The position numbers and the translations under genes were made by a program. Positions 12,001 through 24,000 of a stretch of 64,000 nucleotides of DNA are shown one piece after another. Below the pieces are notes generated by a model, which was not told the DNA's origin, made no database searches, and saw only the letters and a program-made list of their open reading frames with translations. Numbering within the stretch: position 1 is the stretch's first letter; every line of letters starts with the position of its first letter. This DNA is from Aedes albopictus (Eukaryota > Arthropoda > Insecta > Diptera > Culicidae): contig NC_085138.1 of assembly GCF_035046485.1 (NCBI RefSeq), forward strand, positions 7,873,409-7,937,408, in the 5' to 3' direction.

Positions 12001-15000
12001 AAAAATATCCTCTGACTCTGAAAGAGTTCCAGGAGCAATCCTTGAGGGAATTCTAGAGAAATCACCGAAGGAATTCCAAGAGGAATCCCCGAATGAATTT
12101 CAGAAGAAATTCCCCAAGGAATTCCAGTAGGAAACCCCGAAGGAATTCTAGGTGGAATCCCCGGAGGAATTCAATGAAAAATTTCTGGAGCAATCTCCGA
12201 AGAAATTAGAAGAGGAATCACAACAGAAATCGCAAGAGGAATCTCCAAAGGAAATCCAGGAAAAACCACCGAAGTAATTGCTGGAGGAGTTCCCGTAGAA
12301 ATTCCAGGGGGAATCCCCGACGGAATGTCAGGAGAAATCCCCGAAATAATTCCAGGAGAAATCCCCGAAAGAACTCTAGGAGGAGACCTCGAAGGAATTC
12401 CAAAAGAAACCTCCGAAAGAATTCAAGGAGAAATCTCCGAAGGAATCCCTGAAGGAAGTCCAGAATGAATACTTCGACGGAATTCCAGGAGGATATCCTG
12501 AAGAAATTTCAAGAGAAATCTCCGAAGAAATTACAGGAGAAATCCCAGGGGGAAGAGGAAACCCATTAGGAATTTCAGAATAAATCTCCGAAGAAACACT
12601 AGGAGAAATCCCCGAAGAAATTCCAGGAGGACTCCTGGAGGAATTTTATGAGGAATCCCTGGAGGAAATCAAGGAGGAATCTCCGTGGGAATTCTAAAAG
12701 AAATCATCAAAGAAATTCCAGGAGGAAACCCCGAAGGAATTCTAAGAGAAATCCGCGACAGCGTATCAGGAGAAATCCCCGAAAGAATTTCAAGTGGAAC
12801 CCTTGAAGGAATGCAACATTAATTTTGTTTGTGCACTGATCACCGGCGCGAAAAATAAAAACCGGCGGTGTGACAAACTGCGGCGTATGGCCTAGGTGAT
12901 CAGAATCATGAGACAAACCATGTCAAAGTACTTCGTTTTAAATGCACACTGGCGCCACATAGCGGCGGAATTACGCACTAAACTTACTACCATTTGGTAG
13001 CCATAGACCGTCTGATCAACATTGCCGAAGACACGAACATTCTAGGTTGTCAGAATTATGAGATAAACCATGTCAAAATACTTCGTTTTAAATGCACACG
13101 GGCGTCACATAGCGTCGGAATTACGCACTATATTTACCACCATTTGATAGCCATAGACCGTCTGATCAACTTTGCCGAAGACACGAACTTTCTAGGTGGT
13201 CAGAATCATGAGATAACCCATGCCGAAGTACTTCGTTTTAAACGCACACTGGCGCCACCCAGCGGCGGAATTACGCACTAAACTAACCGCCATTTGATAG
13301 CCATAGACCGTCTGGTCAACTTTGCCGAAGACACGAACTTTCTAGGTGGTCAGAATAATGAGATAAACCATGTCAAAGTACTTCGTTTTAAACGCACACT
13401 GGCGCCACATAGCGGCGGAATTACGCACTAAACTTACCACCACTTGATAGCCATAGGTCCTCTGATCAACTTTGCTGAAGGTCTAAACTATGCAGGGGAT
13501 ACGGTTTTTGAGATACAGTTCAGAAAGTGATGAAGTCTTCAGGTGATGCCAAACTTTCTGGGGGTGCTGCAATATTCAACTGGGGTGTTGCAATACTAGG
13601 CGATGCGATTCCATATTTATGGCGGGTAGTGTATATAATCCCAACATAGAAACGGTTGTATTAAGTTACACATCCAATAAAACAGAATACCGTCTTCGAC
13701 AAAGTTTTTGCAAATTGAGTCCTCTATTAAGGAAAAGTGGGAATATTTGTATTTAAGACTTCACTGACAATCTAGATTCTAGAATATCCTGAACACCATA
13801 TAGTTTGGAGAAACGAACTAATTAACATACTAGTTGTTCTAAATGCTGAATTTGGATATGGGTTACGTTCACTTGGGTACTCATTAAACCTTCGTCAAGA
13901 ATATCAAAAGGTGCTTTATATTCTGGGATGTTCTAGGTGTTCCAAACTATTGTGTAGTAAAGTCCTTCAAATCTACAAGAATAATTTCTTGTGTTTTAGG
14001 GATATTCCAGATCAACCAAACTTCTTTGGAGTTCAGAACTTCAGGTCTACTCTCGTAACAGTAGCCATATCTGTTATACTGAGTAACGTTGCATAATTAA
14101 CCGCACGCACTGAACCAATCTTAAGTCTACTTGACATTATTATTAACCTTTAGGTTATTTAAGGTTGTACAGACTGTCCTATAATGAACTCCTTCAATTC
14201 TACAAGAATAATTTAAAGTGTTTTCACCATAAATAACAGCATTGCCTTATTTGCTGGAATCCATGAAACTCTTGGAAGCTCAAATGCCATTTCGAGACAT
14301 TATAGGAATATTCCAGGTCAGCCAAACTATCTTGGAGTTCAGTACTTCAGGTACTTCGTAACAACAGCCATATGTAATATACTGAGTAAAGTTGCATAAT
14401 AAATCGCGGTTACTAGACCAACATGAAGTCTAGGTACTATATATTATTATGAACCGTTGGGACATTTAGGGTCGTCCAAACAGTCCTGAAGTTTAGCTTT
14501 TGGCAGTAACAATAGTTATTCCTACAATGAACTGTAACATTACACATCCAACTGTAATCAGTAACCGCTTAATGAAGAACAATGAGCGTTGTAATATGTT
14601 TTTGGAATATTATGAACCATCCTTACTGTTATGGAGCTTAGTTGATTGAAACAACTCAAGAACAGTTTGGATGGGCTAAGATATCCCGACTGATCTGATA
14701 CTGTCTATTGAACTTTCAGATGACTTACTGGACATGATGGAATACAAACCGTAGCTTTGTATAATTAAAGAAGTTACCGTTACACGCGTAGAGTTAAGGA
14801 TCTAAACTCAAGAACAGTTTGGATGATCTAGGATGTCCAGAAAAAAAAATATTCTACCCTTTATATGCTGTTGGGCACCAACACCACACACATGCATAGA
14901 AAAAACTCTGTAATAACGCTTGGAAAAATTTCGGCTTCTAAGGGTTAACCCGAGCAGAGAAAAATAGCTCAATAATAGCATATTTTGATACGGAGATCAA

Positions 15001-18000
15001 AAAGTGATATTTGTTTGTTTGAGATAAGAGGTAAAAGTACTGAAAATAATATCTCAATTTTACTCCTGGAACAATATCATCATAACACATTTAGCTCTTA
15101 GTAAGATCTAACCAATAGCAATGAGCTATTTGATTTATCTTCAAATATAAAATTTTGCTATTGGATAATTGGTTCAAGAACAAATATTTGCTATTATTTT
15201 CAGTACTTTTACCTCTTATCTCAAACAAACCCATATCACATATTGATCGTCAGTATTTGACCTTTGCTCGGGAAGGCGTATAATATTTTACACACAATCC
15301 AGAATATTATACGGATTAAACTTAAGAGATTTCCACTCTTAGTTCAACACTTGCGCTGAGAATACGATTTACTCTTTTATATTAGCTGTCCCAGTTTAGA
15401 TCAGGTTTGTGTGAATCTCACTTATTTCTGAGGACCTTTTCTTAGAGTGAGGAATCGTAGAAGAAACTCCTGGATTAATCCCTGAATGAAATTCTAGAGA
15501 ATCCTTGAATTCGATTAGGCTCTTGCAGAAGTCTCGGAAGAAAATCTTGGAGAGAACTCTGTAGGAACTTCTGCAGGAATCCCTGAAGGAATTGCAGAAG
15601 GAATCTCTAAAGAAACATTTATACGAATCCCTGAAACTCCTGGAGGAAGCTGCTCTGGAGGAACTCCTGGACTAATCCTTGTAGAAACTCCTAAAGTAAC
15701 TTCTAGAGGAATCCCTGGAGAAATACTTAGACAAATCTCTAAAGGACCTTCTGTAGGAATTGCTGATGAATCTCCTGGAGGAGTCTCTGAATCTTCCTGA
15801 AAGAATCTCTGAAGGAACTTCTGGACGATTACCTGATGAGGCACCTGAAGGCATCCCTGAATCGCCCTGAAATTCCTAGAGAGATCACCGAAAAAGCTTC
15901 TGGATAAATCTTTGAAAGAACTACTATACTGCAGAAGTCCTCGAAGGAACTCCTACAAAAATCCGTAAAAGAACTCTTGAAAGAATCTCTGAAAAATCTC
16001 CATGAGGCATCCCGAAGGAATTCCAAGAGGAATCCCCGAAGGAATTTCAGAAGCGATGCTCGCCCGAGCAACCAGTTGGATGTCTTATTTGCTTTCAAGA
16101 GGTTTTGAGTACCGCCGCAAAACCAAGATGATTTCATTTAGGAGTTATGATGGCATTTATAACGTCTTGGAATCTACTCGACTTAAAAATGATACTCGGG
16201 TGAAGAATTTACAGTAGGGATCCCTGAAGAACTTCCAGAAGAGAAATTATTGGAAGAATTTCTGTAGGAATCCTTGGAAAACTCGTGCAGAAATAACTGA
16301 AGGAACTCCTGGTGGAGTACCCAACTAACATTTATTGTGAATGTAAACGTCAACAAAGCGTCCTTAATACGGCTTGATGCTGAGTTACTGTGTTGTACAT
16401 ATGGACGGAAGCTTCTATGCAAGCCCTATACCAATGAATCTGGCGAACTTAATCAGCTTGTACATGCTGTGCGATCAGCTTCTATGCCACCTAGTCATAG
16501 CTCTTTTCTCGGCTCCTATGTAACCACTAACTGAATAACATCTTGAGAAGGCGCTTTTTCAGCCTTTTCGCAGTTGTTAAATAATAGTTTTACGGCATCC
16601 CCAAATTAAACGATTAAATATAATTAGGTTATGGATACCGTGACGCAATACATGTGGAACTGGAATTATCACTTTTAAAATTGAATAATTAAAGTACTTG
16701 CCGCTAGTTGGAATCGAACTCCCGATCTCCGTATCCACTGGTCCCGATGATGTCCTCGCTGCCACACTGCTATATATAAATAACGTGGAAAATAGCCCGT
16801 TTTGTTTTACTCCAGACAAGGCTTCATAATTGTGCCACAAGAAACCTTACCCAACTTCATCTTGCTGTAAAAGCTTGTGAAACGTCAAACGCAATAATGT
16901 TTACATTGAACAAGCTGTGTGGTTGCGCCAACAGATTCTTCTTCACAGCTTCTAGCTGAAAGAGTGTTCTTTAAACGGCTACGAAGCGCTGCTGTTTTGT
17001 GTTTTGGCAACATTACAAAACGTACTGTATAAAAGCAGCTGTTGTAGTGGCTGGGACTCTTACTCGATTTGCACATCTTCCGGCAAATCTTCCGGCATTG
17101 AATTAAAGTGCAATAAAAGCAACCCAAATAATTTCACAGCACATACATGGATAGCTGTAAAGAATTTGTGTAGTAGCTATATATCCCGCTTAAAGTTTGT
17201 TGTGATAATAATGTTTATATCCGACAAGCCGTGTTGGTAAACCAACAGTTTCTTTATTACAGCTTCTAGCCGTAATGAAATCGCATAACGGCCTTTAAAG
17301 CGCTGCTGGTTTGGGGATTTGTCAGTATAATAAATTGTACTGTATAGTAGCAGCTGTTTTGTTAGTGGGGACTCCTATTCGATGTGTTCAAGTTTTCACA
17401 TCTTCCGGGAAATCTCCCGGAGTTGGAATAGGGTGGAGTAAAGGCAGCCCCAGTGACAAGCAATGGATTTCTGAAAACCGAGTTTGGTAGCTGTATGGTG
17501 CTTGTTTTGCAGTCGTGTATTAGCTTATGATTTATATTTGACTAGCTTTCCTTCTATTCAGCGTTGACTGCTTTTACTCGATGGTTACACAACAGAAAGC
17601 AAATGACTGAAGCTTATAGCGCTGAAAATGTTAGTTGGGTAATCACTGTAGGAATTTCTAGAGGAATCCTAGAAAAGATTCTAGTAGGGGCAGCAGACGG
17701 CGCTAGTGAGAATGTAAATGTATATCTCATACCCATGCAACTATCTCGGCAGAGCTTCTATTTTGGGCGCTTTTTCGTTATAACTCAATCAATTATGAAT
17801 AAAATGCTTTAATTTTTTGTACGCGGTGAGGTATACCCGGGTAGAGGCAAAGAACAAACCAAGCACAACATAATAACACATTTTGCCATCATATCTCATT
17901 TTATCATTCTTATGTTGTTTATGAATAACACTAAATAATTTGCTTAGAACAAAAAATGTTATCATTGCTAAGTTTATTATTTCTGAGTTATTATTGAATA

Positions 18001-21000
18001 ACAATAAATAACTGAATAATAACAAAATATGCAATCATTGCAAAATAAGTTCTTCTGAGCATCAAAAGTATAATATTATGTTATGTTATGAATAGCATCC
18101 CAATGGCATATTTTGCAAACATAACTTGTTTTGTTATTGATGAGTTTTTTAGTATTTATTTTATTTTAAATAGAATATTGATGAAAAGCAAATTTTGTTA
18201 TTGGTGTGTTAGGAATAAGAGCTAGAAGAACAAAAAATGATAACTCACTTTGTTGGGGAAAAAAAGTAGCCAATAGCTAATTTTGTTATTATAAGATCAA
18301 ACCAAGGACAAAACATTTCTGAGTTTACAATACATTTTTTTTCAATTTTAAGAACAAAATTCACATTTATGATGATCTTTTTTAAAATAACTTATTTTGT
18401 ACCTACTTTGTTCTCAATAACTCGATAATAACTTATTCAGTTATTCTACATTTTGAAATATTTTGTCCTTGGTTTGTTCTTATAAGGATAAAATTAGTTA
18501 TTATCGAGTTATTTTCCGGTACAAAGTCAGTATTAAATTTGTACTTTAAATTCTTATTCCCAACAAATCAATAACAAATTTTGCCATTCTGCTATTCATT
18601 TTTAATAGCAAAATTTGATCTTCGTTAGTTATTTTTTTCTACCCAGGTAGTATCTAGCCGTGTACAAAAATTCAAGTCTTTTGATTTGAAATTGACTGAG
18701 TGATAGCGGAAGTATGCCCAAAATACCAGCTACTGCCCAAGTAGCTCGGAACCCTATTTGTGGATAGGGGAAAGAAATTGTGTATTTTCGGTAGTTTTGT
18801 TCTCTTCGTCATGAAGGGTTTTTTGAAAGCTGTTGAACTCAAAGTTGGCCTCAAATCCCTCCCAACCAAGTTGAAGTATGCGGCCAAGTTTCAGGAAATT
18901 TGACCGACAAAAACCCCTCATGAGGAAGAGAACAAACCTGCCGATAATACCCATCGTCACCCTATTAAGTTTGATTTTTTACTTCTTTATTGTAATTTTG
19001 GGAACACTTACCGGCATCCGCTCGGTGGGGCCTCCGATGGGGAAGTTCATCGTCGAACGCACCGTCTGGGCGCCATAATACTTGTCGTTGGGCACCTTCA
19101 GCTCCCCAAAGGTGTCCGACTCGGTACGGAAGCCCACATCTTTGCTCAGCTGTAAGAAAAAAAGAAAGAGAAAAAAAAAACAATCAACAAATAGGTATAA
19201 ATCAGTTGGTTACAAACTAGGTGCATGGAAACAAACGGAAAGCTTGCACGGCGACACGTCACGTGTTATGCAACAGTTATGAGGAGGACGAGGGGCTTCT
19301 CGTCATCTCACCAAAATTTAGCACTTGTAAAATATCTCTATGAATACAATCAATTACCGTGTCCATTAGTTGGGTGATAATGTGATAACAAGCAGACTAT
19401 GTACACTTCTTGGATAAATGAATGTTTAATCGGGCGAACTGCAGTAGTTCAACCACCAGTAGTGACTAAGTGCGAATCTGCCCTCGGGAGTGTCGTGATA
19501 GGTCGTACGTGGTGCGTATGTAGTATCATCCAATAGAGAAATATTCACAAAAACACGAAAGTAAAAGGAAACGACGAATAATAACAATAAACCGGTTCAC
19601 GATGGTGCAGTGCAGCGCACCGTGCTTTGCTCTGGCGAACTTGTTGCTTTTCGAACGGTCAAACGTCTACTGGCTGGATGGGTCGGAAACGGCGACGGCT
19701 TAAGTGAGATGGAAACTTGAAATAAGCTTAAGCCAATTGTGGTGTGACGTGCCTTCTTTTCGCGGTTGGTTGATGATTTTTACTTTTAGCACACTGTTTT
19801 ATACAGTAGTGGGAGATAAGACCGAAACGAACGAAATGTAGAAATTGATGGACTGATAAGGATCTCTGACTGCGATAAGCAAGATATACTGTGGTCAAAT
19901 TGAATACAATTCTTGAACCATTCGGCAATTTTGACAAACATAAAATTTATAGGTTAAAATGAATCAAATTAAGATTTCAACGGTTCTTCAATAATTTGTT
20001 ATTTAAGTTCATATAACTTTTTGAATTTGAATTACATTTTTGACACTAAGCCTTATTCTTTCGTGTTGGTATTTTCTGCTCCTCGGGAAATCGGTCAACC
20101 GAAAGAGTCGTGGTTCAGAGCTGAATGAATGAAAATTATACAAGCGTTAGCTACTGAATGAAAAATCTCAACCAATAGTTGAAAACACCTAGAAGAACAT
20201 TGCGTTGATATGGGCGCGGGCATAAGTGAACAAATAATCTCGATGCGGTGCTATTTGTGGGTTTGATTTGAAAAGCTGCCCGTGAGAATAAAAGTTTTTT
20301 GTAACAGTGTCGTCGATGTTTATAAAATAATGGATTGACATATTGCCTGTGGTATGGTAATGTACCTCACGAGCAATTTCTAAACCCCAAGTAACATTTT
20401 TAGGTTTCTCATTGCCTACAAGCTGTTGTTACATTCAAACCGATAAAACTCATTTTAAAGCTTAGTAACCCTAACAGCTTTAATAAAACCTCGATAAAAC
20501 CCTTTAAAGCCAAAAAGGGCCCACCCTACAGGAGGTTGTTAAAACCATTCTCCCAAACGTTCCATATGCTACTCAATTTTATGACATAATCCTGTAGTCC
20601 GCTTTACAGCAAAGATAAACTCTGTTGCGTAGGTCGCAAAAAGATCAACAAACCTTATCAAAGTTCGGAAAACATCTTGAATGAACGATTAAAATCTAAA
20701 AAAATCTGAAATTGATGGATTGAAGTAAATTTTAAATGGTTGAGGATGCAAAAAATAACAAAATAATGTCGGTCCACCATGTCCATGATATTTGCTTGCC
20801 AATTTCTACGGCAGCGAAACTCATGCCAAAAAAGTTTACCCGTACAATGCAAGAAGTGTTCCGTGATATTTTGAGGCTTTTGTTTTATCTGTTCGAGTAT
20901 TAGGGAGGTAGATAGTAAAATAAGGGGCCCCTATAGCCGAGGCGGTAAACGCACGGGTATTCAGCATGACCATGCTGAGGGTGACGGGTTCGATTCCCGG

Positions 21001-24000
21001 TCGGCCCAGGATCTTTTCGTAATGGAAATTTCCTTGACTTCCTTGGGCATAGAGTATCTTCGTGCCTGCCACACGATATACACATGCAAAATGGTCATTG
21101 GCAGAGGAAGCTCTCAGTTAATAACTGTGGAAGTGCTCATAGAACACTAAGCTGAGAAGCAGGCTTTGTCCCAGTGAGGACGTTACGCCAAGAAGAGGAG
21201 AGGATAGTAAAATAAATCACAATAATGAAACATCAACAAAGAATGGAAACGGAAATTATGCGCGATTGATTACGTTTTCGTTTGTATTGCGTACCAAATA
21301 TATTTTTCTCGCAAAGATCGCAATGCAGTAACGCTCCTTAGCTTGCTTTAATGCTTCCGTTCGATATCCCGAAAATGTTTATGATTACTTTATGACGACT
21401 TTACTACCGTGAATCGTATATCAGTCCCATCTTTGCTGGATGTCTTATGCAAATGGGACAGATATGCGATTCACGGCAGTTTATGCAATCTATTAAGTTT
21501 TAGGGCCTATGCATTGCATTTTATGTATACGGCTTTGAAAGAAGTTTTAGGATTAAGATTTAACAGTCCGCTTAGAATGAAATTTTTGCTCGAAAAAAAA
21601 AGCAAGCAAATAAGTTTTATTGGATTGACTTAAAGGTATCTACAAAGTGTTTTGAAGTTGCATTTGTCATTGAGACTGCTTAACAATATATAATGCATTA
21701 TCAAACCTAAACGGCTTTAGCGAATCAATGACAAAACCTTTATAAATAATGTCTAAGAACAGAAAGCATAGGGATTGTTACTTGGGACATTTTATTTCAA
21801 ATTTCTCAACTCATCAAAATGTTTACTTTCACTGCCAAAGTTTCTACCTGCTCACCCTCTTCAAATTTAAATTATGTTTTAGATATGTTCTAATATGTTA
21901 CAGCCTCTTAGTTAGCATGTGTTTAATATCTAAACTTATAAGCTCATTTGCGGTTTTACTGGCATCACTGTTCTTAACGAGGATTTATCAAACCTCTTGA
22001 TATAGTGAATATCAAGAATGAAGTTTACATTTAAAACACAAAACACAAATGGTAATTAATATGTAATGTTACATATTTTTGTAGATTTCTCTAGTAACAT
22101 AGGGTGGCGATGGGTATTATCGGCTGGTTTGTTCTCTTCATCATGGGTTTTTTTTTGTCGGCCAAATTTCCTGAAACTTGGTCGTATAATTCTTGGTTGG
22201 AAATAACATGAGGTAAACTCCGAGTTCAACAGCTCAAGAAAACCCCCAAGACAAAGAGAAAACTGCCGAAAATACATAATTTCCCCTATAACAAATAATT
22301 TATTTTCAACTGAATGAATTGTGTTGTTCTCGTCGTAGCAAACAAATCATATTTTTACTATAGAATTAACTTCGCATGTTTGATTTGATGCTTGAAATTG
22401 CGAAAGTGAATAGTGATCTCAAATAGGTTTAATTCTTTGAAAATTGATTGTATTGTATTGATTATATTGTACCGCTGCGGTGAAAACTTGGGTGGGACAA
22501 TGGTGACTAGAAGGCCCATGCCACTATTGGGCTGCTTTTGGAAGACGCCAAATTGAATCTGATCAAGAATACGAGAATGGCCAAGCAGACATGGAACGTT
22601 ATTCGGAACCACTATGCAGAAGCTTCGGAAGCAAGGACGGACTAGGTACCAAGATTCCAAGAAACTTGAATTTTCGTTCTTGGCGTTGCCGAAGATATGT
22701 GAGCGGGACGCGTGGATCATCGACTCCGGCGCGACGTCCCACAAGTGTGTCAATCTGGACTACCTCGTGACGTTGAACAGAAGCATGAAACAGAGCGTGT
22801 TCCTGGCGGATGGCAAGTAGATCACCACAGAATGATTAGGTTCCTGCAGGATGGTCTGGAGGAAGAACGTAGTAATGTTCTCCTCTCAGATGCGATGTAC
22901 GATCCGCAGTTTGAGTCCAACCTTATTTCTGTAAAGAGACTCGCCACCAACGGTGCCAAGATCGTTCTTGAAGCGAATGGGTGCTGCATCCTAAAGGACG
23001 ATAATGCGATAGCCGACATGACCATGTCGGGAGGGACATCGCGAGCCAGGTGCGATTCAGGCTCTGGAGAGGCAAGGGCTAGCCCCTGGAATTCAAAACG
23101 AAGACTGTGAGCACTACGTAACGTGCGAATACTGCCTGGAGGGTAAGATGACGCGTCTACCGTTTCCCAAGAGATCGAGTAAGAAATCCAAGCAGCCTCT
23201 GGACGTTATCCACACGGATGTAAACAATGCAGACACCGACACCAAGGCACCAAGGGGTTGTCGTTACTTCCTAACAATGATCGATGACCATTCCCGGTAC
23301 ACCGTCGTGTATTGAGTGTAGAATTAGCATTTAAGTTAAAATACACAATTATAAAAACAAAAAAAAAACAGTCGTGTATTTTCTGAAAAAGAAATCTGAA
23401 GTGACAGAGCGGATTCAAGAGTTATGTGCAATATGTCAAAAACCTCTTTCTTCGGAAGAGCTCCCAAAGTGATTCGATCGGATCAAGGGAATGAGTACTG
23501 AAACTTAACCCTGGATCGTTACTGTCGTCAAGAAGGAATCACCCAGCAGTTCACCACAGCGTATACCCCGTAACAGAACGGAGTTTCGGAGCGTAAGAAT
23601 CGCTCACTAGTGGAGATGGCCCAGGACTGCGACAAAGTGATGGTCTCTCATGCCTACTGTTCAACATCGCTCTGGAAGGTGTGATGCGACGAGCCGGGCT
23701 CAACAGCCGAGGAACGATTTTCACAAAATCCGATGCATTTGTGTGCTTTGCGGACGACATGGACATTATCGCCAGAACATTTAGAACGGTGACAGAGCTG
23801 TACACCCGCCTGAAAGCTGCAAAGGTTGGACTGTCGGTGAATGCCTCAAAAACAAAGTACATGCTGGTAGGCGGAACCGAACACGACCGGATCCGTCTGG
23901 GTAGTAATGTTACGATAGACGGGGATACTGCCGAGGCGGTGGGGGAATTCGTCTACCTCGGATCCTTACATCCTGCAAGCACTCGGAGTTTTCGAGCGAC

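Larger units (their letters stand above)
4167..13631. mobile_element. Foldback-like element, ~9.5 kb, with inverted arms made of 150-bp tandem repeats
   Basis: Both ends carry the same inverted sequence, starting CACTACCCGCCATAAATATG at 4167 and ending with its complement at 13631, each flanked by TA (4165-4166, 13632-13633). About 120 bases of unique end are followed on both sides by the 150-bp repeat in opposite orientation. The left arm continues to about 10612, split by the hAT insertion at 4608-8503. The right arm is 12893-13500. The loop (10613-12892) is mostly 24-bp satellite. No transposase gene was seen. The structure recalls Foldback/Galileo-type elements, whose long inverted repeats contain tandem units; the family assignment is inference. 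Confidence 0.75.

Noticed and set aside
16694..16765. Functional tRNA gene
   Set aside because: The B box is good, but the acceptor and anticodon stems do not fold convincingly, and the segment is embedded identically in two copies of a mobile element.
19601..19702. Plus-strand ATG frame [16 protein letters not shown]
   Set aside because: Only about 30 codons, no splice partner; more likely part of a minus-strand leader or promoter region.
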